Shown here one piece after another: positions 46,250-55,671 of a stretch of 64,000 nucleotides of DNA (position 1 is the stretch's first letter; each line of letters starts with the position of its first letter). The notes beneath the pieces were generated by a model that had not been told where the DNA came from, made no database searches, and saw nothing but the letters and a program-made list of their open reading frames with translations. Origin of the DNA: Paenibacillus sp. FSL H8-0048. Lineage in GTDB: Bacteria; Bacillota; Bacilli; Paenibacillales; Paenibacillaceae. The translations under genes and the position numbers were made by a program. Where the stretch lies: assembly GCF_038002825.1 (NCBI RefSeq), contig NZ_JBBODF010000001.1, positions 2,790,001-2,854,000 on the forward strand, in the 5' to 3' direction.

Positions 46250-48574
46250 TCATCCTTCATCATCCATCGTGCCCTTCATCGCCTCCTGCTCACGGAAGGC
46301 CGAAGGGGTCAGCCCGTACTTTTTCTTGAACAGGGTGGAGAAGTAAGTGATATTGTAGATCCCGACCGCTTCGCTGATCTTGGCCGCCGTGTCAGGAGTT
46401 GAAGCAAGCAGCTCCTTCGCTTTGTCCAGCCGGGTGTTGTTCAGATATTCACTGAAGGATTGCCCGGCCGCTCCTTTGAACAGCTTGCCCAGATAGCTGG
46501 GGGACAGTCCGGCGATTTTGGACACCAGATCAAGGGAGATATTAGGCTCGGCATAATGTTCATGGACATAATTCTGCACTTTTTCAATGAGACTATTATG
46601 TTTCTTGGCATTCATCCAATGATGTTTGTCTTCAATTAACTTGCAGATGGTGGAGCAATAGCGGTTGAATATGTCACGGATTTCCGTCAGATCCTCAGCA
46701 CCTTCAATCTCGGTTACCGCCTGCAGGTAATCATTGAAATTCGAATCCGGCACATGCTGTAAATAGTCAAAAGCTTTGAGCAAAGATAACATGAGCTGCG
46801 TGCTGAAGGTAATGATCTGATGAACCGAACCGCCGGATAGGGTATCGATAAATTCTTCTATCGCGCTAACAATAGGCTCCGGCTTGCCCTGCTGGACGGC
46901 ATCTATCAGCTTCTTCTCGCAGGCGGCGGGATAGCTTAAGACCTTCAACACATGGTGCCGTGTCGCTGCTGCATCCAGAATCGCTTCCTTCCCATAGATT
47001 AAACGGTATTTCACATACTGCTGGGCTGAGGTGTACGAGGACGGAATATTCCCCTTGCCAAAGGAGATATCGCCTATCCCTATAGATACCGTCACCTTGA
47101 AATAACGATTCAGGAAGCTTTGAATATTACGCAAGGCAGGCTTTAGCTCCTCCGGGAGCTGATTTTTCGTGTATTGAAGGATGGCAACAGCTTCATTTCC
47201 GCCCATAATGAGCACATCACAGGGGCCGATATGCTCCAGCAGCTCTTTGGCGATATTCCCCAGCGCGAAGCGCAGCAAGGACTGCTGTTTCCCCTCTACC
47301 CTCTCCCCTGCCGGCTCAAGCTCATTGATCTTGAACACCAGCACGCCGAAGAACGGTCCGGCAACCTCCTCTCCAATCTCCTTAATGATTTCGCTGGAGG
47401 CAGAGTCCTCCAGGGAATGACCCCGCAGCAAGGCATGTAGATAATGCTCACGGACCGTCCGGGAAGAATGGCTGATAACGAACTGCATCGATTTCTCACG
47501 TTCATGATAGGATTGGAACACTTCATTCACCATCTTGTACTCATCTATCAGTGCCAAGCCGGATGCGGGCTTGACCGGGCTTGGCATCACTTTTTCCAGC
47601 AGCGCCGATAAAGGCTTATTCATATTCGAGGTCAACAGGATAGAGCTCAACAGACCTGCAAGTACAATTCCGGCGGTCACCAGCAGCGTAATTCTCCGGA
47701 GCTGATCAATATTAGAAATAAGCTCCGAATACGGTGAAACGCTTACAAAATACCAGTTCAGTTCCTCTGATTTCACATAAGTGACCAGATTCTTTTGGTT
47801 TGCGATCGTCGTGGTGAAGCTGTTCTCCGGTTGGTTCTCAATTAATACCGTCCGTACATACTCCTCCCCGGATAGATCATCCAGGAACAGATTGGAATCG
47901 GTATTGGACAGCACTTTACCTTCATTATTGATCACGAAGACATTATTGGCCGCGTCTGCTTTGCCTATCTTACGGATGGTCGTCAGTATCGACTGCTCCT
48001 CCACATTGATATAGATTAGCGGATTGCCTGCGGTCTGGTATGCGAAGTTCGGATACAGCAAGAAGGTCAGGAACTGTAAGGGTCTGCCGTTGTTGCGGCT
48101 GGCAACCTTCAGGCTGCGCGGATTGAATTCCATGTACTGCTTCGCGCTAAGGGCAGTGAGCGATACGTCGAACGGAAGCCCGGCGGTATCGACTGTCGTG
48201 CCTGTAGAAGGCCGGTGGATTCCGATACTGTGGATATAAGGATTCAAATTGGCAATTTGCTCAATCTGCTGAAAAATATGATAATTGCTTACCTTGTTCT
48301 CTGCCGTCTCATCCAGAAACGAAAGGATCTCCGGTTGAGTCAGCAGTGTATTTCCAATCGTCATGACCTGATTATAGACTACATCCGAAGCGTACGTGAT
48401 CTGAGATAACATTGCCCGGGAATTGCGTTCGATCTCCTTAATGGCGCTTCTGGAGAACAGGGAGAAGAGTACACTGGACAGCAGACTTACGGTTAGAAGC
48501 ACGAGAAGGAAATAGGAGATCGTGAGTTTTTGAAATGCCTTGTATCGAACAAGCCGGTTGATGGTTGCCCGCAT
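46250..48574 (-). CDS. Membrane-anchored AraC-family regulator (YesS/YtdP type)
   Basis: A 774-residue protein. Membrane helices at about 17-40 and 295-318 flank an extracellular sensor domain. A cytoplasmic GGDEF-degenerate-like region follows, then a C-terminal AraC domain with ISLDLVSKIAGLSPSYLGKL and AAKISEAVGIYNITYFSTLF. ATG 48574 has GGGGAGGA upstream; the longer frame to 48784 has no site. Such proteins regulate neighbouring LplABC-type sugar transporters. It is divergent from the permease/lipoprotein/GH130 operon, whose upstream region has three phased repeats. Confidence 0.92.
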   Translation of the reverse strand: MRATINRLVRYKAFQKLTISYFLLVLLTVSLLSSVLFSLFSRSAIKEIERNSRAMLSQITYASDVVYNQVMTIGNTLLTQPEILSFLDETAENKVSNYHIFQQIEQIANLNPYIHSIGIHRPSTGTTVDTAGLPFDVSLTALSAKQYMEFNPRSLKVASRNNGRPLQFLTFLLYPNFAYQTAGNPLIYINVEEQSILTTIRKIGKADAANNVFVINNEGKVLSNTDSNLFLDDLSGEEYVRTVLIENQPENSFTTTIANQKNLVTYVKSEELNWYFVSVSPYSELISNIDQLRRITLLVTAGIVLAGLLSSILLTSNMNKPLSALLEKVMPSPVKPASGLALIDEYKMVNEVFQSYHEREKSMQFVISHSSRTVREHYLHALLRGHSLEDSASSEIIKEIGEEVAGPFFGVLVFKINELEPAGERVEGKQQSLLRFALGNIAKELLEHIGPCDVLIMGGNEAVAILQYTKNQLPEELKPALRNIQSFLNRYFKVTVSIGIGDISFGKGNIPSSYTSAQQYVKYRLIYGKEAILDAAATRHHVLKVLSYPAACEKKLIDAVQQGKPEPIVSAIEEFIDTLSGGSVHQIITFSTQLMLSLLKAFDYLQHVPDSNFNDYLQAVTEIEGAEDLTEIRDIFNRYCSTICKLIEDKHHWMNAKKHNSLIEKVQNYVHEHYAEPNISLDLVSKIAGLSPSYLGKLFKGAAGQSFSEYLNNTRLDKAKELLASTPDTAAKISEAVGIYNITYFSTLFKKKYGLTPSAFREQEAMKGTMDDEG

Positions 48575-48656
48575 GTTGTATTCCTCCCCAAGCTGCACGT
48601 TATCATTTCTAAATATAGTACATTCTTGACTGAAAAGGTACCGGATCAGGCGAAAA

Positions 48657-48711
48657 TGAAAGCCATTCCGTTTTTTTGAAAGCCTTGAACCCTTATTTGA
48701 AAGCGTTTGCC
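48657..48711 (+). promoter_or_regulatory. Three TGAAAGC direct repeats and cre-like site upstream of the sugar ABC operon
   Basis: TGAAAGC occurs at 48657, 48677 and 48698, spaced 20 and 21 nt (two helical turns), with context TTTGAAAGC-C/G-nTT. This fits AraC-family binding to direct half-sites. The third copy lies in TTTGAAAGCGTTTGCC (48696-48711), which also resembles a CcpA cre site at 12 of 14 core positions. No good -35 box is seen downstream, as expected for an activated promoter. Confidence 0.6.
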
Positions 48712-48801
48712 GGGTTTTAAAATAGACACTCGTTGCGGCTATGACTAAGCTGAAATCAAGGCAACAGTCATCTATTACAAACAAATAGGGGGGAACAGGA
48801 A

Positions 48802-49737
48802 TTGAAGAAGAAACGGCGTTCAGGGCTCAGCATACTGTCAGACATCCGCAGAAATGGCACATCCTATTTGTTAGTTTTGCCGGCCATGGCATACACGTTT
48901 ATTTTCGGCTATCTGACCTATCCTTATATGGTCATTGCTTTCCAACGCTTCAATTATACAAAGGGAATCTTCCATAGCGAATGGGTCGGCTTCAAAAACT
49001 TTGAGTTTTTCTTTCGTTCCAATAAGGCGCTTACAGTTACCTTTAATACCATTTACCTCAATTTACTGTTTATTGTTTTCGGTACGCTGATGGCGCTGGC
49101 CATTTCACTGGTGCTGAATGAGCTGCGCAAGAAGCTGTTTGTGCAGATCAGCCAGTCGCTGATGTTATTTCCGAACTTCATCTCATGGATCGTCATCAGC
49201 TATGTGCTGTACGCGCTGTTCTCCATGGATATGGGCGTGATTAACAGAATCCTGAACCAGTTCGGCATGTCCTCCGTCAACTGGTATACCGAAGCCCAGT
49301 CCTGGCCGGCGATTCTGACCATCATGCATGTGTGGAAGGGCGCCGGCATGAGCGCGATCATCTACCTGGCAACCATTACCGGCATCGACGAGACGTTGTA
49401 TGAAGCCGCCGAGATTGACGGGGCGGGCCGCCTGCAAATGTGCTTCCGGATCACGCTTCCGCTAATGATGCCAACGGTTATTATCCTGACCATGCTCTCG
49501 GTCGGCAAAATTATGTACGGCGATTTCGGGATGATCTATGCGCTCATCGGGGACAACGGCACCCTGTATTCGACTACAGATATTATTGATACGTATGTAT
49601 TCCGTTCATTGCGCCAGATCGGCGACCCTTCCGAAGCGATGGCCGTGGGACTGTTCCAGTCCGTCATCGGATTTATCCTTGTCTTTGGTACCAACGCCAT
49701 TACCCGCAAGTACTTCAAGGATGGCGCATTATATTAA
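48802..49737 (+). CDS. Sugar ABC transporter permease, LplB-like
   Basis: A 311-residue membrane protein with six helices, starting with YLLVLPAMAYTFIFGYLTYP. The binding-protein-dependent permease loop YEAAEIDGAGRLQMCFRITLP (EAA motif) contacts the ATPase. The start is TTG at 48802 after GGGGGG; an ATG is not available in the conserved region. It is the first gene of an operon for a carbohydrate importer; no dedicated ATPase is nearby, as is usual for this type, which shares an MsmX-like ATPase. Confidence 0.9.
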   Translation: MKKKRRSGLSILSDIRRNGTSYLLVLPAMAYTFIFGYLTYPYMVIAFQRFNYTKGIFHSEWVGFKNFEFFFRSNKALTVTFNTIYLNLLFIVFGTLMALAISLVLNELRKKLFVQISQSLMLFPNFISWIVISYVLYALFSMDMGVINRILNQFGMSSVNWYTEAQSWPAILTIMHVWKGAGMSAIIYLATITGIDETLYEAAEIDGAGRLQMCFRITLPLMMPTVIILTMLSVGKIMYGDFGMIYALIGDNGTLYSTTDIIDTYVFRSLRQIGDPSEAMAVGLFQSVIGFILVFGTNAITRKYFKDGALY

Positions 49738-49761
49738 ATCCGGGAAGGAGGAGGAGTATTC

Positions 49762-50634
49762 ATGAAAAAATTCTCAATCAGCAGAACGGTCATGTACACG
49801 CTTACTGCGGTCTATTCGGCACTGTGCCTGCTTCCGATGCTGCTCGTGCTGATGATCTCCATCACGGATGAGGATGCCATTCTTAAGAACGGCTACAGCC
49901 TGTTTCCGGAGAAATTCTCCCTGTATGCCTATAAGCTGATCTTCACTAGCGGCTCCCAGGTCATTCAGAGCTACGGCATTTCGATCTTTGTCACTCTCGC
50001 CGGTACCACGCTGGCCCTGCTGATTACTTCTATGGCAGGCTATACCCTGGCGAACAAAAATGTGAGGTACCGCAATCTGCTGGCCCTGTACTTTTTTATC
50101 ACCATGATTTTCTCAGCCGGCATTGTGCCCTGGTATCTAATGAACCGCGCACTCGGATTAACCGATAATATTCTTGCTCTGATTATTCCGTCGCTCCTGT
50201 TCAGCCCGTTCAACCTCTTCCTGGTGCGCAATTTCATGAACGGCATTCCTGACTCGCTGCGGGAATCAGCCACCATAGACGGGGCCAGCGATATTGTCAT
50301 TGCCTTCAAAATTTATCTTCCGTTATGTAAACCGGTACTGGCGACAATCGCCCTCTTCTATGGATTGGATTATTGGAATAACTGGTGGAATGCGATCATG
50401 CTGATTGATACGAAAGACCTGTACCCGCTGCAATTCATGCTGCTGCAGATGCAATCGGAGATCAGTATGCTGAACGATATGGCCATGCTGGCGGGAACAA
50501 GCGACGTTACACTTCCTTCGGAGTCGGTCAAGATGGCAACAGCTATCGTAACCATCGGGCCGATCATTTTCCTGTATCCTTACTTACAGAAGTACTTCGT
50601 GAAAGGGCTCGTGATCGGTTCGGTGAAAGGCTGA
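49762..50634 (+). CDS. Sugar ABC transporter permease, LplC/YtcP-like
   Basis: A 290-residue permease with six helices and an EAA loop RESATIDGASDIVIAFKIYLP. It ends PYLQKYFVKGLVIGSVKG, the usual tail of CUT1-type permeases. GGAGGAGGAG lies before the ATG. It forms the heterodimeric channel with the preceding permease. Confidence 0.91.
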   Translation: MKKFSISRTVMYTLTAVYSALCLLPMLLVLMISITDEDAILKNGYSLFPEKFSLYAYKLIFTSGSQVIQSYGISIFVTLAGTTLALLITSMAGYTLANKNVRYRNLLALYFFITMIFSAGIVPWYLMNRALGLTDNILALIIPSLLFSPFNLFLVRNFMNGIPDSLRESATIDGASDIVIAFKIYLPLCKPVLATIALFYGLDYWNNWWNAIMLIDTKDLYPLQFMLLQMQSEISMLNDMAMLAGTSDVTLPSESVKMATAIVTIGPIIFLYPYLQKYFVKGLVIGSVKG

Positions 50635-50692
50635 TGTCATCCCTTAGGGGTTAACATATATAAGACAACATAAGAGGAGGTCCGTATTATTC

Positions 50693-52255
50693 ATGAGAAA
50701 ATCCTATGCAACCCTGTTAGCTGTGGTGCTTGCCCTGTCCACCCTGGTTGGGTGCGGCAAGGCCGATAATGCCAGCCCTGGCGCAAATGGAGAAAGCAAT
50801 GCTTCATCCCCGAATGCAGAGAAGGCTAATAGCTCTGAGGTCGTCAAGATCAAATACGTGGTTCCCGGGACCGAGCCTAAGGATTACCAAAAGGTGTTCC
50901 AGAAGGTCAATGAGAAGCTGGCTGCAGACGGTGTCGGCGTTGCCGTAGAGAAAATCTTCATCCCCTGGGATGCTTGGGACCAGAAGCTGAACCTGATGCT
51001 GTCCACCGGTGAAGAGTTCGATCTGTTTCATGTCATGCAGGACCGCACTCCTTTTTCCAATTACTATACCCGGGGTGCACTGGCAGATATCTCGGAAGAG
51101 ATTGAGAAGTACGGAGCTAACCTGAAAAAGAATATTCCGGAGGATATCTTTAGCGGCGCAACCATCGGCGGGAAATATTATATCGTCCCCTCCTACTGGG
51201 TTGAAATGGCCAGCGAGGGCCAGTTCAATATCCGCCGCGACATTCTCCGCGAGAACAATTTGCAGGAGCCCACAACTCCGGCTGAGCTGATCAGCGCCTG
51301 GGAAGCGGTGATGAAGAACTGGAAGGGAAAGAACAAGCCTTACTTAGGCACCCGGGCCGATTTTGACCCGATCAATCTGCATACCTCCATCCTGCACCGG
51401 ACCTATGACACCTTCCCGTTCACCGTTAAGGATAAGTTCTTCTATGTCAACCAGAACGGAGAAGTCAAATCCTGGATTGAAACCGACGAATTCAAAAAGG
51501 ATGCCGCCTTCATGCACGAGCTGTACACCAAGGGAATTACGAATCCTGACATCCTGGTCATGAAGCAGGAGCAGGTAGATGCCCAGCTCGACAGCGGGGA
51601 GTGGTTCGTGCGCCTGGGAACCGGCGGAAGCTTGAACGGACTCCAGAAGTACAACCCGGATGCTACGGTAGACGATATCGGAGTGGTGTGGTTTAACCCG
51701 GAAAAAGAGTATCTGCGTCCCCTCTCCTTCAAGAACGGAAATGCCGTGCCGGCGAACATTAAGCATCCCGAGGCCGCCGTTAAATTTATGGATTGGATGC
51801 TGGCCAGCCAGGATAACTATGACCTGGTTCAATATGGCATCGAGGGTGAGCACTACACCAAAGATGGCGACAAAGGCTTAAAGCCGATCAAAGACCCGAA
51901 CAACAATAATAATCCGCGGTACAGAGGCTCTGATTCGCAGAACGGCAATGTGAACTTTATGCGCTTTGACCCGGAGAGCAGTATTCCTGAGAATAACAAG
52001 GTCTTATTCGAGCCTAATCAGAGTGCAGTCAATAGTATTGCAGCCAATTTTATTTTTGACCCGACGAATGTAAGAACCGAATACACCAATATTCTCTCCG
52101 AAGCTTCAGCCAGCATCACGCCAATTTATATGGGGGTGCTGGACTATGACAAGGCCTTCCCCGAAGCGCTGGATAAAATGAAGAAGGCGGGTCTGGACCA
52201 GGTTGTTGCGGAATACCAAAAGCAGTTTCAGGAATATAAATCTTCTCTTCACTAA
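50693..52255 (+). CDS. Extracellular solute-binding lipoprotein (LplA-like)
   Basis: A 520-residue substrate receptor. The signal peptide ends in lipobox LVGC with lipidated C21, followed by a Ser/Asn-rich linker. The mature part has the two-lobed family 1 binding-protein fold, with NLMLSTGEEFDLFHVMQDRT and AAVKFMDWMLASQDNYDLVQ. Length matches the long LplA-type lipoproteins. It captures the sugar for the two permeases. AGAGGAGG is 12 nt upstream, rather far. Confidence 0.92.
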   Translation: MRKSYATLLAVVLALSTLVGCGKADNASPGANGESNASSPNAEKANSSEVVKIKYVVPGTEPKDYQKVFQKVNEKLAADGVGVAVEKIFIPWDAWDQKLNLMLSTGEEFDLFHVMQDRTPFSNYYTRGALADISEEIEKYGANLKKNIPEDIFSGATIGGKYYIVPSYWVEMASEGQFNIRRDILRENNLQEPTTPAELISAWEAVMKNWKGKNKPYLGTRADFDPINLHTSILHRTYDTFPFTVKDKFFYVNQNGEVKSWIETDEFKKDAAFMHELYTKGITNPDILVMKQEQVDAQLDSGEWFVRLGTGGSLNGLQKYNPDATVDDIGVVWFNPEKEYLRPLSFKNGNAVPANIKHPEAAVKFMDWMLASQDNYDLVQYGIEGEHYTKDGDKGLKPIKDPNNNNNPRYRGSDSQNGNVNFMRFDPESSIPENNKVLFEPNQSAVNSIAANFIFDPTNVRTEYTNILSEASASITPIYMGVLDYDKAFPEALDKMKKAGLDQVVAEYQKQFQEYKSSLH

Positions 52256-52288
52256 AAAGTGCTGCTAGAATAAAGGAGTGGAAAAATT

Positions 52289-53248
52289 TTGAACCTGCAT
52301 CAGCAAAAAAAAGAATTTGAAGCAACAAAAACTTTTTATGAAAGCGCAACCCTTTCCTTTAAAAACGTGGACGGATTTGATGTTTATAATATTTCAATAC
52401 CTTTTGAAAGGGAGGGTAAGCGTTACTTGTTCGGCCGGGTAGAACGCCGGGAGGAATGGGCCCGATCCTGGGTCCGTCTGTTCGAGGAAACAGGCCAGGA
52501 TGAGTGGACACTGGTGGAGAACAGCATGATCTATACGCTGGAGGACCCGTATATCACTGAAATAGGTGATGAGCTTGTACTGGGCGGAACGCATGTGCAA
52601 TATCAAAGCGGCAAATACAGCACGTATTTCGGTTATTTTTACCGGGGGACGGACCTTCACGACTTGTACTACTTCACTACAGGTCCCAACAAAATGAAGG
52701 ATATCCGCCTTGTTGCTCTGGCGAACGGCAGAATCGGCGTCTTCTCGCGTCCGCGTGGCCATGAGGTGAAGGGCCAATATGGCAGCGAATCGATGATCGG
52801 CTTCACGGTGATTGACAAGCTGGAGGATTTGACCGCTGAAGTCATTGAGAATGCCCCGTATATTCATGGTATCTTCGGAGCAGGCGAATGGGGCGGCGTC
52901 AATCAGGCGTACCTGCTGAGCAGCGGCAACATCGGGATCATCGGCCATATTTGTTATTCGCATCAGGAGGAGAACGGGCAGGACATCAAGGTCTATATGA
53001 ACATGTCCTTCATCTTCGATCCCGTGACCCGGGAATCCCATGACCTGCATCTGATCGGAAGCCGCTCCTGCTACCCGCCCGGACCTGCCAAGGCCCCGTA
53101 TTTGACGGACTGCGTCTTCTCTGCGGGGATTGTGATGCGTGAGGATGGCAAGGCCGATCTGTACAGCGGTGTTGGCGATTGCCAGGCCGGACGGATTACG
53201 ATCGACTATCCGTTCGCATCTTACGGAAGCATTGTCAAAATAGATTGA
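52289..53248 (+). CDS. DUF1861 family protein (beta-propeller)
   Basis: A 319-residue soluble protein with repeated beta-rich segments (FDVYNISIPFEREGKRYLFG, ALANGRIGVFSRPRG, SFIFDPVTRESHD and DCVFSAGIVM). This matches the DUF1861 family, five-bladed propellers often encoded next to GH130 phosphorylases. The role is probably binding or cleavage of a mannoside but is not established. The start is TTG at 52289 with AAAGGAG 10 nt upstream. It lies between the lipoprotein and GH130 genes. Confidence 0.72.
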   Translation: MNLHQQKKEFEATKTFYESATLSFKNVDGFDVYNISIPFEREGKRYLFGRVERREEWARSWVRLFEETGQDEWTLVENSMIYTLEDPYITEIGDELVLGGTHVQYQSGKYSTYFGYFYRGTDLHDLYYFTTGPNKMKDIRLVALANGRIGVFSRPRGHEVKGQYGSESMIGFTVIDKLEDLTAEVIENAPYIHGIFGAGEWGGVNQAYLLSSGNIGIIGHICYSHQEENGQDIKVYMNMSFIFDPVTRESHDLHLIGSRSCYPPGPAKAPYLTDCVFSAGIVMREDGKADLYSGVGDCQAGRITIDYPFASYGSIVKID

Positions 53249-53304
53249 ACTTAAAATTCAAGTTAAAGGAAAAGCAGTTCCACACTCAAGGAGGATATTC
53301 AACA

Positions 53305-54315
53305 ATGAATGATAACAATACACCCATCATAGGAGCTTTGGCATCCAGTCCCCTCATCCGCCGTCATCCGGCTAACCCTGTGCTGGATGCGGCGCGGGTC
53401 CCTTACCCCACCGCCCTTGTATTTAACGCGGGAGTGGTGAAGTTCGGCGGCCGTTATGTGATGGTATTCCGTAATGACTACGGCTCACTCGACAAGCAGA
53501 CTCTTGAGCCGTCTCATACAACGGATCTCGGTATCGCATTCAGTGAAGACGGCATCCACTGGACGGCCGGGCCGAAGCCGGTGTTCAAGCTGAAGGACGA
53601 AGAGTTCGTGCGCGGATATGATCCGCGGCTGACGGTGATCGATGGCCGTTGCTACATGTGCTTCGCTGTAGATACGCGGCATGGCATCCGGGGAGGAATC
53701 GCAGTCACGGATGACTTCGAATCCTTTGAAATCTTAAGCTTGTCCACGCCGGACCTGCGGAATATGGTGCTGTTCCCGGAGAAGATCAACGGCAACTATG
53801 TGCGGCTGGAGCGGCCGTTCACCGTATACAGCCGCGGTGGCTTGGACCGGTTCGACACCTGGATCGCGGAATCACCGGATCTGATCTACTGGGGACGGTC
53901 GGAGCTGTTGCTGGCGGTGGAGCAGGTACCGTTCGCCAATGACAAGATCGGTCCGGCAGCGCCACCGGTGAAGACGGATAAGGGCTGGCTCACCACCTTC
54001 CATGCCGTGGATCTCGATCCCGCCAGAGGGAAGAACGGCTGGGAGCCGTCCTGGAAGAAGCGGTATACCGCAGGTATTATGCTGCTTGACCTGAATAATC
54101 CCAAGAAAATTCTCGGGATGAGCGCATCGCCGCTGCTCGCTCCTGAAGCCCCCTACGAAACAGACGGCGGCTTCCGCAATGACGTCATCTTCCCCGGCGG
54201 CATGATCCTGGAGGACGATGGCGAAGTGAAAATCTATTACGGCGCCGCCGACACCGTGGAATGCCTGGCTACGGCACATGTGGACGATTTGATCAGGCTT
54301 TGTTTGGGGCAGTAA
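53305..54315 (+). CDS. GH130 beta-mannoside phosphorylase
   Basis: A 336-residue five-bladed propeller enzyme. The catalytic Asp of GH130 is expected in GYDPRLTVIDG (D106), with phosphate-binding Arg and His residues in VRLERPF and TFHAVDLDP. GH130 enzymes phosphorolyse beta-1,4-mannosyl bonds (mannosylglucose, mannan or N-glycan fragments) to mannose 1-phosphate. ATG 53305 has AAGGAGG upstream; the longer frame to 53179 overlaps the previous gene. With the ABC importer it suggests uptake and phosphorolysis of mannosides. A strong terminator follows. Confidence 0.9.
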   Translation: MNDNNTPIIGALASSPLIRRHPANPVLDAARVPYPTALVFNAGVVKFGGRYVMVFRNDYGSLDKQTLEPSHTTDLGIAFSEDGIHWTAGPKPVFKLKDEEFVRGYDPRLTVIDGRCYMCFAVDTRHGIRGGIAVTDDFESFEILSLSTPDLRNMVLFPEKINGNYVRLERPFTVYSRGGLDRFDTWIAESPDLIYWGRSELLLAVEQVPFANDKIGPAAPPVKTDKGWLTTFHAVDLDPARGKNGWEPSWKKRYTAGIMLLDLNNPKKILGMSASPLLAPEAPYETDGGFRNDVIFPGGMILEDDGEVKIYYGAADTVECLATAHVDDLIRLCLGQ

Positions 54316-54348
54316 AGATAGGTGGCCGCTCTGGCCTCCTGACAGAAG

Positions 54349-54387
54349 CGGGTATCATCCTTAAATGAGGATGATACCCGTTTTTTT
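54349..54387 (+). terminator. Terminator of the mannoside operon
   Basis: CGGGTATCATCC (54349-54360) pairs with GGATGATACCCG (54369-54380) around an 8-nt loop, followed by seven T. Confidence 0.92.
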
Positions 54388-54390
54388 AGA

Positions 54391-54760
54391 CTAGTGAAGC
54401 ATCAGATTTAAAAGGTTGAATAAGCTTGTGAAACTCAGGGGCTTGTGTAATAAAACCCTATCATCCCAAAAAATCTAACGGACCGAAGAGACCTTATTCC
54501 CAGGAGAACCCCATCTTTTGCAGCGTAACGGACTCAGGCGACCTTATCGTCTTTCTGCGAGACGTTTTGGAGCTGAATTCCACGGATAAGGTCCTTGCGG
54601 TCCGTTAATCGCCCAAGTGACGACTTTCTTCCCGGATAAGAGCCCCTCAGTCCGTTACGCTAAGCCAAACACCCCTGAAGAACAACGCCCGCTTGGAAAA
54701 AGATGCAATTTAAAAGTGAATTGCGTCTGCTCCACTATTTTAAATCTGATAAGCTACTAG
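54391..54760. repeat. Inverted-repeat-bounded intergenic element with four TAACGGAC units
   Basis: The 441-nt gap after the terminator has no gene. Its ends are 23-nt imperfect inverted repeats: CTAGT then ATCAGATTTAAAA (54391-54413), and the complement at 54738-54760, 18 of 23 positions alike. Inside are four copies of a 24-25 nt unit TAACGGACYnnnnGRCCTTATYC: 54476-54500 and 54526-54549 direct, 54583-54607 and 54633-54657 inverted. The right end overlaps the last codons of the next gene. It resembles a MITE-like or intergenic repeat; no transposase is seen. Confidence 0.55.
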
Positions 54761-55401
54761 GCTTCAACCGCTTGCGGTAACGTTCTTTCGTACTCCTTAT
54801 ATAACGCATAACGCTGGACGCCTCTCGAAGCCTCAACTGCTTCCCTGGCATACTTGACCGCAAGCTCATTGTTGCCGGCTTTCCGTTCAATTTCTGCAAG
54901 CACTACTGATCTCATCCACGGCTTCCGGATTGAACTCAAATGTTCCCGCGCCTTAGCGCTTTCCCCGCCCTCCAGCAACAGAGCCGCTTCATAGTACGCC
55001 CGGTAATCGGCATGACGGATATGCGGGACGGCTTCCTGAACAGCAGCCATGTCTTTGCGGTACCATCCGTAAGCCGCCTTGTACGTTGCCTGTACCGCCA
55101 CCTGTTTATGCTTGCTCATCAGCTTCTCCATGACCGTTGCCGCTTCATCCTCAAGCCGGTTCGCAAGAACATACTGAATATACAATGCAGGATTGTTTTT
55201 CTGGCTGCGTAAAAAGGACTCCACACGGTCCACACGCTTGTCCAAAACTGCCGGATAATAGAATTGGATTGTAAAAACAATGAGAGTAGCCACCACAGCG
55301 CCTACTACAATCAGGATGGGTGAATAGTCATTGAATAATACGAATAAGACAAACAAGAACAGCATGAAATAAACAGCAATGCTCCAGCGATGGCGTTTCA
55401 T
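54757..55401 (-). CDS. Membrane-anchored hypothetical protein with TPR-like region
   Basis: A 214-residue protein. Two N-terminal membrane helices (about 8-22 and 27-47) are followed by a cytoplasmic helical part with TPR-like pairs such as AAYGWYRKDMAAVQEAVPHI and AEIERKAGNNELAVKYAREA. ATG 55401 has AAAGGAG; the longer frame to 55449 lacks one. It is convergent with the mannoside operon and divergent from the SLH amidase. Its 3' end runs into the inverted-repeat element. Function unknown. Confidence 0.75.
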   Translation of the reverse strand: MKRHRWSIAVYFMLFLFVLFVLFNDYSPILIVVGAVVATLIVFTIQFYYPAVLDKRVDRVESFLRSQKNNPALYIQYVLANRLEDEAATVMEKLMSKHKQVAVQATYKAAYGWYRKDMAAVQEAVPHIRHADYRAYYEAALLLEGGESAKAREHLSSIRKPWMRSVVLAEIERKAGNNELAVKYAREAVEASRGVQRYALYKEYERTLPQAVEA

Positions 55402-55500
55402 TATAAATCTCCTTTGCGTGCAAAAATCCCATTTGAAATATTGTATCACATTCCATAATCTATCAGCAGAATATATATATAACTCAAAATGTTAATTAAC

Positions 55501-55624
55501 TTGACATCAAATCACTAATTTATTATCAATTAAAATATATATAGCAACTTCCTCTTGTTAAAATCTCTAAAAATAGTTCAATTTCATATTATTTATTGAC
55601 TGAATTAATATACGATGTTATATT
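55501..55624 (+). promoter_or_regulatory. Two sigma-A type promoters of the SLH amidase gene
   Basis: The 270-nt AT-rich leader holds two promoters with 17-nt spacers: TTGACA (55501-55506) with TATCAA (55524-55529), and TTGACT (55596-55601) with TATATT (55619-55624). The second is the better match and starts about 40 nt before the ATG. Tandem promoters are common for surface-layer genes. Confidence 0.6.
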
Positions 55625-55671
55625 TCTTAACACAATTAATAATATACATAGAGGAAAGGGAGATTGCCTAC

